Positions 34,607 through 43,715 are shown, counted from the stretch's first letter. The stretch: DNA of 44,833 nt from Bacteriovoracaceae bacterium UBA6144 (GCA_002435705.1 DIVA01000086.1:1-44833), one strand, 5' to 3'. Numbers and translations: made by a program. Notes: a model not told the origin generated them from the sequence alone.

Positions 34607-36172
34607 TCAGGGTTTACGAACGATTGAGAGTGACCAAGAGTAGTTTGTGGTACTGTCACTTTTGAGCTCTACGTATTCTGCGGCAGAATTTTTATCAATG
34701 TCGTTACTCACCCAAAACTGATCTCCTAAAACACCCACCACGTTATAGAGACCTTGATGGTTTTGCGAGTCGATCAAAAATTTTAAAAATGTCAGTGGTA
34801 ACGGAGCTTCACTCGTTCCTAACTTATCCCAGGCCCGCATCTCTTCGAGAGCAGAGCGAGTGGTGTATTCTTTGAGAGTGCCTTCTAGAAGCTGCAACTC
34901 TGCTGCAGAAAAAACGTGATCATACTTGAACTTCAGCATATCCACATCCGCGCGATCCAGATCTTGCAGCTTTCTCACTTCTGCGGCTTGCAGGAATGCT
35001 GTGCGATTATCCACCTCGACCTCTAGCTTCTTCTGCACCACCACAGGTGTCGACTCCACCACGGCCACAGGTTGAGGGGCCACGGCTTTCGGTTCACTCT
35101 TAGGCTGACTCGCCACCACCACTGGCGCAGGCTTCACTTCAGTGGGTGTCAATTTATCTTCGAAAACTTTTGCCAGACCCTTTTGACGAAATTCCTTAAG
35201 CGCTCCATAAACGAAGGCCCTTCCATGAGGGAAACGATCGGCAAATTGTTTTTTAAGACTGGCACTGATGGTGGGTTGCATGCGAACCATGGCCGGGAAG
35301 TGGCGCTCTTTACTCGACATCAGTTGTCCGAACCGTCTGAGACACCCCTGGGCCATTCCTTCCTGATTTAAAATCGTGATCAGATTCGAAGTGGCCAAAA
35401 GATAAGTCGCCAATGGCGACTGAGACATGCCGTAGAGCTGATCTTTTTCCGAGCACACTGAGAGAAAGACTTGGCGATCCTCTTGACAGCTTTGCACTAA
35501 AAGTTTGAGTGCTCTTTCGATTGAAATTCCCTGCAGAGCTTCCGATTGCTGAAGGGCCTGCGCGGCCACTCGAGCGGCGCTGAGGTTAGGATTCTTCCCA
35601 CCGATCGACTGTACCCAGTCACGACAGTATTGATTAAAGTTATGAGCTTTTCCAATGGTGGGTAGAGTAAAAGGAGTCTGGCGCTTCAGATTGGTGACAA
35701 AATTTTTCATGTCATCACTGACAGGGCGGCACTGTGAGAGCAGCTCAGGAAGTTCGAAGTGGCAGGATTTATCTTGTCTCAAAAGCAGCATATCCGAGCG
35801 GGCTGCATCCATTGACTCGAGCAGATAGCTCATGGCCACCAGACGATAGCCGTAACGGATATCTTCGAAATTTTTTGAAAGCACATCGTGTGGACAAGTA
35901 GAGGCACCAATCACTTCCTGTGAGAAGTACTGGCTCCACTCAGGCGCATCTTTCCAGATGGTGTTGAAAATAAGCTGATTATAAAATTCATCATCATCCC
36001 AAGTCAGACGACCAAAATAAGCATCGTGGTGAAAGACCGGATTCCAAGGCCCCGAATAGGGAGTAAGATTTTTTTCTCCCAAGTAGCCCTCGGAAAAACT
36101 TTTCTGCAACTCTTGTGCAAAAGAATTTCCAAGTAATACGGTCAAGATAATAAAGAAACGTAAAACAATCAT
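34607..36172 (-). CDS. Secreted protein of unknown family with Pro/Val-rich linker
   Basis: Signal peptide about residues 1-19 (ending NSFAQ). The N-terminal domain (20-340) is rich in helices and has about eight scattered Cys, so disulfides are likely. A Pro/Val/Lys linker (about 345-385, VKPAPVVVASQPKSEPKAVAP) leads to a C-terminal domain ending in a beta-like segment. It could be periplasmic or a T2SS substrate, but nothing proves either. No ribosome site; an extended -10 stands 7 nt before the ATG. Confidence 0.8.
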   Translation of the reverse strand: MIVLRFFIILTVLLGNSFAQELQKSFSEGYLGEKNLTPYSGPWNPVFHHDAYFGRLTWDDDEFYNQLIFNTIWKDAPEWSQYFSQEVIGASTCPHDVLSKNFEDIRYGYRLVAMSYLLESMDAARSDMLLLRQDKSCHFELPELLSQCRPVSDDMKNFVTNLKRQTPFTLPTIGKAHNFNQYCRDWVQSIGGKNPNLSAARVAAQALQQSEALQGISIERALKLLVQSCQEDRQVFLSVCSEKDQLYGMSQSPLATYLLATSNLITILNQEGMAQGCLRRFGQLMSSKERHFPAMVRMQPTISASLKKQFADRFPHGRAFVYGALKEFRQKGLAKVFEDKLTPTEVKPAPVVVASQPKSEPKAVAPQPVAVVESTPVVVQKKLEVEVDNRTAFLQAAEVRKLQDLDRADVDMLKFKYDHVFSAAELQLLEGTLKEYTTRSALEEMRAWDKLGTSEAPLPLTFLKFLIDSQNHQGLYNVVGVLGDQFWVSNDIDKNSAAEYVELKSDSTTNYSWSLSIVRKP

Positions 36173-36179
36173 AGGCTAG

Positions 36180-36188
36180 AGATTAACA
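36180..36188 (-). promoter_or_regulatory. Extended -10 element directly before the secreted-protein gene
   Basis: On the minus strand TGT-TAATCT (36188-36180) is followed by 7 nt and the ATG at 36172. No recognisable -35. Confidence 0.35.
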
Positions 36189-36214
36189 CGAGAGAGACTC
36201 TTGCTCTACACTGA

Positions 36215-37042
36215 TCAAAAAATTCTTCTTCTATAGCGCTGTAACACACGAAAGCGGACTTTGGCCGTGGCACTCAAGAGATTAAGCTCTCGCGGACCTG
36301 CCCCTTCTTGCCATTTGCGAATGCCTTCTTCTAAATCATAGAACTGATCAGAGAACTCATTTTCATTTTTCAAATCAATGAGAGCGAACTCGATGTAGAG
36401 AGCACGCGCCAAGAGATGGTATGGATTCTCTTTGAGAAAACGCTGGTAAATGGCCTTGCCCGTTTGAGGATTTGAGTGCAACTCAAAGCGGGCATAAAAA
36501 AGTGGGCACTCGCCAGCTTCAATCTTCGGATTCACAAGGCAGATTTGATCAAAGATGCTTTTTGCACTCAAGGCAGGGGTTGTGGCATTAAAACTTAAAG
36601 CAGCCTGACTTTTAGCGAAGTAAAGCAGCGGTAAATAGTCTTCCTCGCTAAGTTTCAAAGCCTCCCGACTTAACCCTCTATTTTTGAGATACACCTCTCC
36701 TAGATCTACCGCTTTTTGGTGCAACTTGAGGGCCCTCTCATGGTAGTACTTGCGCTCATCTAAAATTTTTTCTTCCAAGGCCAGTGTTTCAAATACGAGG
36801 CTCGCATAGAGGGAGTAACTACGAATAAGATTAGCGCGCAGTTTGGGCTGGTCTGGATTTTTAGCCAGCTCTTTCTCCATCTCTAAAAAATGGCGGGGAG
36901 AAACCTCCCTCACCCAATCCCAATCCCGTTCGGTGAAGCTGATTTGCGTGCCTTCAAGGCCCGCTAACTGCAGAGGAGGCTGAGTCGTCAGTGTGCAGGA
37001 GAGCAGCAAAAATGGGAGGCAGAAGAGGCGCATCAGAGGCAT
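36215..37042 (-). CDS. Lipoprotein of unknown family, helical repeat-like
   Basis: The lipobox LLLSC ends at about residue 16, so the protein is probably lipid-anchored. The rest is helical with a TPR-like feel (LRANLIRSYSLYASLVFETLALEEKIL and later ALYIEFALIDLKN). I chose ATG 37042, 8 nt after AGGA; ATGs at 37051 and 37033 are alternatives. It lies 42 nt before the secreted-protein gene on the same strand. Confidence 0.8.
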   Translation of the reverse strand: MPLMRLFCLPFLLLSCTLTTQPPLQLAGLEGTQISFTERDWDWVREVSPRHFLEMEKELAKNPDQPKLRANLIRSYSLYASLVFETLALEEKILDERKYYHERALKLHQKAVDLGEVYLKNRGLSREALKLSEEDYLPLLYFAKSQAALSFNATTPALSAKSIFDQICLVNPKIEAGECPLFYARFELHSNPQTGKAIYQRFLKENPYHLLARALYIEFALIDLKNENEFSDQFYDLEEGIRKWQEGAGPRELNLLSATAKVRFRVLQRYRRRIF

Positions 37043-37132
37043 AGTATACATCCTAAGTAATGGATAACACTAGCTCAGCCAGAGAGGCTAAGCAATCATT
37101 ACTGACCCCTCCCCTGAGTTTTTTGCCTACTC

Positions 37133-37163
37133 TGCCCAGATAGGGCATAAACAATGTTATAAT
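37133..37163 (+). promoter_or_regulatory. Strong extended -10 promoter with overlapping inverted repeat
   Basis: TGT-TATAAT (hexamer 37158-37163) is a perfect extended -10. Just upstream TGCCC-agata-GGGCA (37133-37147) is an inverted repeat at about -35 to -20, where an operator would sit. No -35 consensus is present. It drives the structured leader and small gene downstream. Confidence 0.55.
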
Positions 37164-37186
37164 AGAGGCTAAGGGTATTAACTCTG

Positions 37187-37228
37187 ACTCAAGTTTTGCT
37201 ATCAATTGCCCGATAGTTTTGCTTGAGT
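37187..37228 (+). ncRNA. Structured 5' leader element
   Basis: Outer stem ACTCAAG/CTTGAGT (37187-37193 with 37222-37228), a symmetric internal loop with TTTTG on both sides, and inner stem CTATC/GATAG (37199-37203 with 37212-37216). The 9-mer AGTTTTGCT occurs twice, 23 nt apart. The element begins about 17 nt after the predicted transcription start. I do not recognise a riboswitch class. Confidence 0.45.
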
Positions 37229-37253
37229 AAACGTCTTTACAAAGGAGTCTTTG

Positions 37254-37286
37254 TTGGATCGTCACAAAGATCTTCCAGCAGACTAA
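37254..37286 (+). CDS. Possible 10-residue leader peptide
   Basis: A strong AAAGGAG (37241-37247) precedes TTG 37254 by 6 nt. The ORF codes for MDRHKDLPAD and then stops. It is the only good ribosome site in this leader. The same DNA is also open in another frame from 37223 to 37408 (with a CDGCPW motif), which I judge less likely. Confidence 0.3.
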   Translation: MDRHKDLPAD

Positions 37287-37352
37287 CCGGCCGCACCTCA
37301 CCTTGCGACGGTTGTCCCTGGAATCAGGACATCAACAATTCGCGAGGTCGTT

Positions 37353-37523
37353 ATGAAAAACAAAACTGTCACCCATCCGCTCACACTGAAACCTGTTCAC
37401 GCCACTGAACCCAAACCGCTCAAAAGCCTAAGACCTACGCGCTCCATGAGTGGAATCAAGAGCCTAAGACCTAAAAATCTTCCTCTTGTGGCGACTGAAA
37501 TAATGGTTAAAAGCCTTAACTAG
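37353..37523 (+). CDS. Small basic protein of 56 residues, unknown
   Basis: MKNKTVTHPL start, with GAGG 7 nt upstream. It is very basic (eight Lys, three Arg, two Glu) and Pro/Leu-rich, with KSLRP repeated 12 residues apart; the matching DNA AGCCTAAGACCTA is an exact in-frame 13-bp direct repeat (37425-37437, 37461-37473). Its TAG shares a CTAG with the stop of the convergent gene. A strong promoter and structured leader upstream favour a real gene. No family recognised; too small to exclude chance. Confidence 0.5.
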   Translation: MKNKTVTHPLTLKPVHATEPKPLKSLRPTRSMSGIKSLRPKNLPLVATEIMVKSLN

Positions 37524-37900
37524 AACTGACGTTCAATCTCTTGAATCGTCTTCTTGCGCGCCTCTTCGAGGGCCGTGATTTGTTTTTCATGAAGCAGCTT
37601 CAGGTAATCAAGCTTTAGATCAAAACTTCTTTTGATGTACTCTTTGTGGGCGCTCACGAGCTCTCTAAAGCACAACTGCTTATCACTCTTCTGCCCTGTG
37701 GCCTCCGCACATTCCGCTCGCTTCAAATCCAAGAGACGCTCGATCTCAAGACTCAGAGGGCGATATTTCTCATCAAAATTTTGATCTACCTTCAGCTCCT
37801 TGAGTAGAGACACTTGTTGATTCAAATTAATCGTAGATGTCGCTTCTTGCGCGAGAGCGTGAGAGGCAAAGAGAAGAAAACCTAAAACAAGCTGAGCCAT
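37520..37900 (-). CDS. Small secreted protein, coiled-coil
   Basis: Signal peptide about residues 1-17 (ending SHALAQ). The mature part (about 108 residues) is helical and charged, with a coiled-coil end (LLHEKQITALEEARKKTIQEIERQF) and two Cys. AAGGA stands 7 nt before the ATG. It overlaps the end of maf by 19 nt and is read with it. Function unknown. Confidence 0.8.
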   Translation of the reverse strand: MAQLVLGFLLFASHALAQEATSTINLNQQVSLLKELKVDQNFDEKYRPLSLEIERLLDLKRAECAEATGQKSDKQLCFRELVSAHKEYIKRSFDLKLDYLKLLHEKQITALEEARKKTIQEIERQF

Positions 37901-38508
37901 GATGATTCCTTGGGACCAGGGAAAAGTTTGTGAGACATCATTTCATAAAAAAGATGAAGGGGAAAGCCAACCACGTTGGAGTATGAGCCCTGAATGGATT
38001 TCACAAAAATTTGAGCCGCGCCTTGGATGCCGTAGGAGCCAGCTTTGTCCAATGAATCACCCGTGGCGAGGTAATCCTCTAGGAGGGCATCAGGGATACT
38101 CAAAAACTCCACTTGTGTCTGAGCCACATCACAAAAATATTCCTTCACTCCATGAACACACTTCACAAGGGCCAGGGCCGTAAAGACTTGATGAGTATTC
38201 CCGGAAAGAAGCTTTAGGTGAGCGCGGGCCCGTGCGATATCAAGTGGCTTTCCTAAGATTTGTCCCTCAAAACTCACTGTCGTATCAGAGCAGATAATGA
38301 CGCCATTAAACGAGTCATGCCTCTCTGCGATAGCTCTAGCTTTTCTGAGCGCAATCTCCTGAACATAGACTTTTGGATCAAGAATGTTCGATGACTCATC
38401 CACATCAGGGACATCAATATCAAATGGGAGCTTATAGAATGAGAGCAGCTCTTTACGCCGAGGAGAGGCGGAACCAAGAATGAGTTTAAGCTTAGTATTG
38501 TCTTGCAT
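37882..38508 (-). CDS. maf: Maf-family nucleoside triphosphate pyrophosphatase
   Basis: Hydrolyses non-canonical or excess nucleoside triphosphates (dTTP/UTP or m7GTP in known members). Motifs are LILGSASPRRKELL at the N-terminus, ICSDTTVSFEGQILGKP (usually ADTVV) and KAGSYGIQGAAQIFVKSIQGSYSNVVGFPL. At 208 residues it is full length. It overlaps the FecR-domain gene upstream by 17 nt and the small secreted gene downstream by 19 nt. Confidence 0.95.
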   Translation of the reverse strand: MQDNTKLKLILGSASPRRKELLSFYKLPFDIDVPDVDESSNILDPKVYVQEIALRKARAIAERHDSFNGVIICSDTTVSFEGQILGKPLDIARARAHLKLLSGNTHQVFTALALVKCVHGVKEYFCDVAQTQVEFLSIPDALLEDYLATGDSLDKAGSYGIQGAAQIFVKSIQGSYSNVVGFPLHLFYEMMSHKLFPGPKESSWLSLF

Positions 38509-39925
38509 TTTTTATCAGCCATCCATAGTAATGAAGATCAGTCATGTCCCGCACCGACTCTTGTGAAAAACTATGGCGGGTCTTCAGGCTGCGGTAATAC
38601 GCCTCAAGCGACTGAGTAAAAAAGCGCTCATCGAAGACGGCTTTGACTGCCTCCTCAGAGAGAATCAAACTTTCTGTCAGTTTTTGTACAGAGCGAAGAT
38701 TTGTGGTCTCAAGCCGCCGTGAATAGGATTTAAGAAAATCTAGTCGCACAGTGAGCTCTTCCTTCCAAAGTTTTAGTCCCCAGTTATCCGCAAGTTTTTC
38801 TTCACTATTCAGATCACTCCAAAGAGTGCTTTGATCGGCCAGCCAGATTTCTCTCGCCACAAGAAGAGTGGTGGGTCTGCGATAGGGGATCTCGCTCGAA
38901 AGGAGTTGTGGGACATTGAACTCTAAGGTGTCACATTGGCGCCCATCACGGTCCACACGCATCCACACATCGAGATCAATATTTTTTTCATCCTTATTAA
39001 CGTAGCCACGGAATAAAAAGTTTTGAAGCCGTGAACTCTCCTGCTCCCCTTCCTCTTCAGTGTTTCGCGAAAAGAGTTTAAAATAAGAATCTTCCGCCAC
39101 GCCGTAATACCAAGAAAAACTCGTATTCTTTACATGCAGCGATCCATTGGGGGCGACGAAGAGCACTTCGCTTTCAATGCCTTTGAGCAGTTCATTGTTT
39201 TTTTTAATCAGTTGATTGAGGGCTTGCTGATGCTCTTTAACTCCCAAATAATCAAAACTCGTTGTCATGAGAATTTGATTTTTATCCGGAGCTTTTTGAA
39301 AGAGTTGACGCTGATACCACGTCAGGTTGGATTCTTTGATGAGTAAAGGCAGAAAGAGTGGGTCGGTATCGGTTGTGGTCGTGATTTTTTGTTCACGCTC
39401 AGAGCGATGGAGCCAATGGACATAGCCTTGATTCAGACGCAAGTTGTGGAAAACTTTTTTGGCCTGAAAATTAATCTCTAAAAACCCCAAGGCTGACTCA
39501 GGAGCAATCCGCACCAAACTACCATCTAAGAGATAAGCCCAGAGATAAGAATTTTTTTCGGTATGAATCTCATCTCCCTCAAAGACCCTAGAGCCGAAGC
39601 GGACGGAATGAGGCTTGGCCCCTCGAAAAAGCTTACACTGACCAATACAACTGAGTACACGCCCCATAATTTCAGGTCTGGCACTGATGCGTTGACGGAT
39701 GCGCCACCCCGGCTGCTCGTCCTTGAGCTGTCGTTCAGTGATCCACTTTTCAATACTTAAAAAATCTTTGGGGTCTTCCTGCCAGTTGATCAGGCTATTG
39801 GTTTGTTGGCGCACAAGCACACGGTCATAATCCGTGCGCTCAATATCGGCTTTCCATTCTTGGGCACAGGCCGTCCCAGAGATTGCAGCGCACAAAACAA
39901 ACAATAACATCCATGCATTTTTCAT
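38492..39925 (-). CDS. Secreted FecR-domain protein
   Basis: Signal peptide about residues 1-21 (ending GTACAQ). A FecR-like beta domain lies near 90-165 (GSRVFEGDEIHTEKNSYLWAYLLDGSLVRIAPESAL). No LysM or peptidoglycan-binding motif is evident. The rest (170-477) is unfamiliar. Such stand-alone FecR proteins are common at the envelope of Deltaproteobacteria, with unknown function. It is first in an overlapping three-gene unit with maf. A -10-like TGC-TAGAAT lies 9 nt upstream of the ATG. Confidence 0.85.
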   Translation of the reverse strand: MKNAWMLLFVLCAAISGTACAQEWKADIERTDYDRVLVRQQTNSLINWQEDPKDFLSIEKWITERQLKDEQPGWRIRQRISARPEIMGRVLSCIGQCKLFRGAKPHSVRFGSRVFEGDEIHTEKNSYLWAYLLDGSLVRIAPESALGFLEINFQAKKVFHNLRLNQGYVHWLHRSEREQKITTTTDTDPLFLPLLIKESNLTWYQRQLFQKAPDKNQILMTTSFDYLGVKEHQQALNQLIKKNNELLKGIESEVLFVAPNGSLHVKNTSFSWYYGVAEDSYFKLFSRNTEEEGEQESSRLQNFLFRGYVNKDEKNIDLDVWMRVDRDGRQCDTLEFNVPQLLSSEIPYRRPTTLLVAREIWLADQSTLWSDLNSEEKLADNWGLKLWKEELTVRLDFLKSYSRRLETTNLRSVQKLTESLILSEEAVKAVFDERFFTQSLEAYYRSLKTRHSFSQESVRDMTDLHYYGWLIKNARQY

Positions 39926-39998
39926 AGCACTTTCATTCTAGCATAGAGCTCTGGCTTTTGTTACTCTAGCCCCAGTAAAACGGCAAAAGGACAGGGCA

Positions 39999-42900
39999 AT
40001 GAGCGAGCAAAACAATCAGGAACAATTCTCTTTCGTGGAGAACGAAAAAGCGGTTCTAAAATTCTGGCAAGACAAGAAAATCTTTAAGCGCTCTCTTGAG
40101 CAAACTAAAAGCCGCGCGCCCTATATTTTCTACGACGGTCCTCCCTTCGCCACAGGTCTTCCTCACCACGGTCACATCGTGGCCTCCACACTTAAAGACG
40201 TGGTGCCTCGCTATTTCACCATGAAGGGCTTCTACGTTGATCGCCGATTCGGCTGGGACTGCCACGGTCTTCCCATTGAACAGGAGATCGATAAAAAATT
40301 TGGCATGTCAGCGGCTGACTATGTGGCCCAACACGGTATTGCTTCCTACAACAAAGAGTGCCGCGGGATTGTGGATCGCTATGTCTCAGAATGGGAAAAA
40401 ACTATCGGTCGCCTTGGGCGATGGGTGGATTTTGAAAACGATTATAAAACCATGGACCTCTCTTTCATGGAGAGCGTGTGGTGGGTCTTTAAATCTATTT
40501 GGGATAAGAAATTAATTTATCAGGGCAACAAAATTGTCCCCTACTCGCCTGCTCTCCAGACAGCACTCTCAAACTTTGAAGCCACCCAAAACTATCAAGA
40601 CATCCAAGACCCCGCGGTCACGGTGATGTTTAAATCTCTCTCTGAAGAGAACACTTTTTATCTGGCGTGGACAACCACTCCTTGGACGCTGCCCTCGAAC
40701 CTGGGCCTGTGCGTGCACCCCGAAGTTGATTACGTGAAGTTTCATGATGAAGAGAAAAACGTTTTCTACGTGCTGGCTGAGGCGCGCGTAGAAGCCTACA
40801 AGAAACAGCTCAAAGGAAAAGTGGTCGAGACCTTTAAGGGCGCCGCTCTCAAAGGGAAAAAATACGAGCCGCTTTTTCCATATTTTAATTCGCTCCAAAA
40901 AGACGGCTACTTCGTGATCTTGAACGATGAGTACGTCACTACGACCGATGGTACCGGTATCGTTCATCAGGCTCCGGCCTTCGGTGAAGACGACATGCGT
41001 GTCATGAAAGCCGCGGGTCTTAAAGAAGTGGTCTGTCCGATCAATAACGCAGGTGAATTCACCGCCGAGGTTACCGACTTCAAAGGCCTGAGTTTCAAGG
41101 ATGCAGATAAAGACATCATCAAGATGCTTAAAGATCGTGGCTTGATGTTTTATCAAGCCGTGCTCGTTCACAGCTACCCGATGTGCTACCGCACCGATAA
41201 GCCGCTGATGTACCGGGCCATGCCTCAGTGGTATCTGGCAGTGGAAGAGATCAAAGATAAAATGCTTAAGGCCAATGAACAGATCAACTGGGTACCGGCC
41301 CACATCAAAGAGGGCCGCTTTGGAAAATGGCTCGAGAACGCGCGCGACTGGGCGATCTCGCGTAACCGTTACTGGGGAACTCCGCTTCCCATCTGGCACA
41401 ATGAGAGCAATGGAAAATTTATTTGTGTGGGCAGTATTAGTGAACTAGAAAAACTATCAGGCACAAAGATCACTGATCTTCACCGGGAGTTTGTCGACGA
41501 GATCAAATTTAAAGTTTCTGGAGAAGAAGGTGAATACCAACGTATTCCTGAAGTTCTCGACTGCTGGTTCGAATCCGGCTCCATGCCCTACGCACAACTT
41601 CACTACCCCTTTGAGAATAAACAAGTGTTTGAACAGGGCTTTCCCGCTGAGTTCATCGCCGAAGGTTTGGATCAAACCCGTGGCTGGTTTTATACCCTAA
41701 CAGTTCTCTCGGCTGCGCTTTTTGATAAACCAGCTTTTAAGAACGTAATCGTCAATGGACTCGTGCTTGCGGAAGATGGCCGCAAGATGAGCAAACGCCT
41801 GAAGAACTACACTCAGCCCGATATCCTGATGGAGTCGCATGGTGCGGATGCGCTTCGCTTGTATCTCATCAACTCCGGACTCGTGCGCGGGGAAGAGCTG
41901 CGTTTTAGTGACGAAGGTGTAAAAGAGATGACTCGAAGAGTCCTCTTGCCGTGGTACAACAGCTTCAAGTTTTTCAAAACCTATGCAGCGGCGGATGGTT
42001 GGGACGCGAGTCTTCATTCGGCGCAGCCGAGTAATATTCTCGACCAGTGGATTCTCTCAAAGCTTCAGACACTGATTCAGCAGGTGAACAGTGAGATGCA
42101 GGCTTATCGTCTCTACAACGTCATCCCTCCACTCTTCTCCTTCATCGAGGATCTCACCAATTGGTACATCCGCTTAAACCGCAGACGTTTTTGGGAAGAA
42201 GGTCTTGAGAGCGACAAGAAGGCCGCGTACACAACCCTTCATCTCACACTCACGACTCTCTCAAAACTCATGGCTCCTTTTGCTCCCTTTTTAAGTGAGT
42301 CGACCTTCAAAGAACTCACGGGCCTTGAGTCCGTGCACCTTGAGAGCTACCCTGAATCCCAACAAAGTCTCATGAACCCCACTCTCGAAGAAGCCGTGGA
42401 TAAAATGCAGCAAGTAATTCTCTTGGGTCGCCAGAAGCGCATTCAAGAAAATGTAAAAGTGAAAACACCTCTGCGCCGCTTAGATGTTATTCACCAGGAT
42501 CAGACTCTCCTCAAAGAGATGAGTAAGCTCGAAGAGTTCATCAAGGGCGAATTGAACATCAAAGAAGTGGGTTATAAAACTAATGAAGCGGACTTCATCC
42601 GCCTCTTTGCCAAGGCCAATCTTCCAGTGCTCGGAAAGAAGCTCGGTAAGGAGATGGGCAAGTATAAAGGTGCGATCGAAAGCCTTGATTATCAACCCCT
42701 GCAACTCGTGGAAGCTGGTCAAACAACAACTGTGATGGGTGTGGAGTTCTCTCCAGAAGAGATCCTAGTTTACCGTGAAGCGAAAGCCGGCACCCAAGCG
42801 CTCACCAACCGCTTTATCACCATCAACATGGACTGCACCCTTGATCAAGAATTGATCGACGAGGGACTTGCTCGTGAGCTTATCAATCGCATCCAGCAGG

Positions 42901-43124
42901 CCCGTAAGAGTGCTAATCTGAATGTGGCCGATCGTGTGAAAGCGGTGGTGATCTTTGAGGGCCCTGAGAAAGCACAACTTGAGGGCGTGCTCTTAAAACA
43001 CAAGAGCTATATCGCCTCCGAGACTTTGGCGGTTGAACTCTCCGTCCAGAATAGCCATCCGAAGGCCCAGGCCGGTGCCGTGGTCATGGATACGAGCTGT
43101 GCCATCGCCCTTGAGGTCAATTAA
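39999..43124 (+). CDS. ileS: Isoleucyl-tRNA synthetase, eukaryote-like (type 2)
   Basis: Charges tRNA-Ile. The HIGH motif is GPPFATGLPHHGHI (residues 47-60), as in eukaryotic and type 2 enzymes, not the GPPYANG form of E. coli. The editing domain follows (WTTTPWTLPSNLGL). KMSKRLKNY lies near 597. The C-terminus has no Cys4 zinc finger, also a type 2 trait. The length is 1041 residues. AAGGA stands 8 nt before the ATG. Type 2 enzymes are known to resist mupirocin; here that is inference. Confidence 0.97.
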   Translation: MSEQNNQEQFSFVENEKAVLKFWQDKKIFKRSLEQTKSRAPYIFYDGPPFATGLPHHGHIVASTLKDVVPRYFTMKGFYVDRRFGWDCHGLPIEQEIDKKFGMSAADYVAQHGIASYNKECRGIVDRYVSEWEKTIGRLGRWVDFENDYKTMDLSFMESVWWVFKSIWDKKLIYQGNKIVPYSPALQTALSNFEATQNYQDIQDPAVTVMFKSLSEENTFYLAWTTTPWTLPSNLGLCVHPEVDYVKFHDEEKNVFYVLAEARVEAYKKQLKGKVVETFKGAALKGKKYEPLFPYFNSLQKDGYFVILNDEYVTTTDGTGIVHQAPAFGEDDMRVMKAAGLKEVVCPINNAGEFTAEVTDFKGLSFKDADKDIIKMLKDRGLMFYQAVLVHSYPMCYRTDKPLMYRAMPQWYLAVEEIKDKMLKANEQINWVPAHIKEGRFGKWLENARDWAISRNRYWGTPLPIWHNESNGKFICVGSISELEKLSGTKITDLHREFVDEIKFKVSGEEGEYQRIPEVLDCWFESGSMPYAQLHYPFENKQVFEQGFPAEFIAEGLDQTRGWFYTLTVLSAALFDKPAFKNVIVNGLVLAEDGRKMSKRLKNYTQPDILMESHGADALRLYLINSGLVRGEELRFSDEGVKEMTRRVLLPWYNSFKFFKTYAAADGWDASLHSAQPSNILDQWILSKLQTLIQQVNSEMQAYRLYNVIPPLFSFIEDLTNWYIRLNRRRFWEEGLESDKKAAYTTLHLTLTTLSKLMAPFAPFLSESTFKELTGLESVHLESYPESQQSLMNPTLEEAVDKMQQVILLGRQKRIQENVKVKTPLRRLDVIHQDQTLLKEMSKLEEFIKGELNIKEVGYKTNEADFIRLFAKANLPVLGKKLGKEMGKYKGAIESLDYQPLQLVEAGQTTTVMGVEFSPEEILVYREAKAGTQALTNRFITINMDCTLDQELIDEGLARELINRIQQARKSANLNVADRVKAVVIFEGPEKAQLEGVLLKHKSYIASETLAVELSVQNSHPKAQAGAVVMDTSCAIALEVN

Positions 43125-43153
43125 GGGCTTTACTCAAGTTTTTCTCAACTCCT

Positions 43154-43177
43154 TCCGATAGGGTTTTCTCTATCGGA
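43154..43177 (+). promoter_or_regulatory. Hairpin overlapping the ribosome site of the gene after ileS
   Basis: TCCGATAG and CTATCGGA form a perfect 8-bp stem with an 8-nt loop. The right arm ends inside the GGAGG (43175-43179) that serves ATG 43186. There is no T run, so it is not a normal terminator; it may gate translation. Confidence 0.5.
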
Positions 43178-43185
43178 GGGTGCAA

Positions 43186-43689
43186 ATGGGCTGGAGAGAT
43201 CATTTTAAATGTCAGGTGAACTATTACGCCCAAGGTGAAACTCACACTTGGTCAAGTCTACTGCCGCTGCCTCAGAGTATCCCTCTCACAGAACTTCTCA
43301 TTCATCAGTCTGATTTTGACCAGATCACTAAAAAATCTAAACGCAGTTTAACTCTTGAGCACCGCAAGGCCCTCTGGGTTTATCAAAACACAACTCAGAA
43401 GATTTGGAATCAATTGACCAAAGAATTCAAGCTGTGGATTGAGTCTCATGACCCTCAAGGTCAGATTGAGCTCGAGGTGTTTGAAGCAGCGACTCCCATC
43501 GTGCTGAAGTTTTTAAGTCAGACGAAACTGAAAGTAAAAATTACGGTGCGTGTGCACAAGGCTCCCCTGGCCTGGCTAGAGAGTGAGTTTGTGAAAACCA
43601 GAAAGAAAAATATTTCACTCAGTCTCGTCTCGACCCCGAACTGCATCTGGTCTGCCACACCACAGCTCGTCGGAAAACTTGCCGCCTAG
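43186..43689 (+). CDS. Unknown 167-residue cytoplasmic protein
   Basis: No family recognised. It is basic and alpha/beta in look, with no signal or membrane helix. I chose ATG 43186, which has GGAGG 6 nt upstream; an in-frame GTG at 43180 lies too close. The ribosome site is half buried in a hairpin. It follows ileS by 61 nt and is probably read through from it. Confidence 0.72.
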   Translation: MGWRDHFKCQVNYYAQGETHTWSSLLPLPQSIPLTELLIHQSDFDQITKKSKRSLTLEHRKALWVYQNTTQKIWNQLTKEFKLWIESHDPQGQIELEVFEAATPIVLKFLSQTKLKVKITVRVHKAPLAWLESEFVKTRKKNISLSLVSTPNCIWSATPQLVGKLAA

Positions 43690-43715
43690 ATTGACTCGTG
43701 TCATTCTAGAAAGAC

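Noticed and set aside
37053..37301. 82-codon ORF on the minus strand
   Set aside because: No ribosome site, no family, and it runs antisense through the promoter and structured leader of the small gene.
37223..37408. 61-codon ORF with a CDGCPW motif on the plus strand
   Set aside because: TTG start without a ribosome site, beginning inside the leader stem and overlapping the better 56-residue ORF. Not fully excluded.
40569..41399. 276-codon open frame on the minus strand of ileS
   Set aside because: It lies wholly inside ileS in antisense, with no ribosome site and no recognisable motif.
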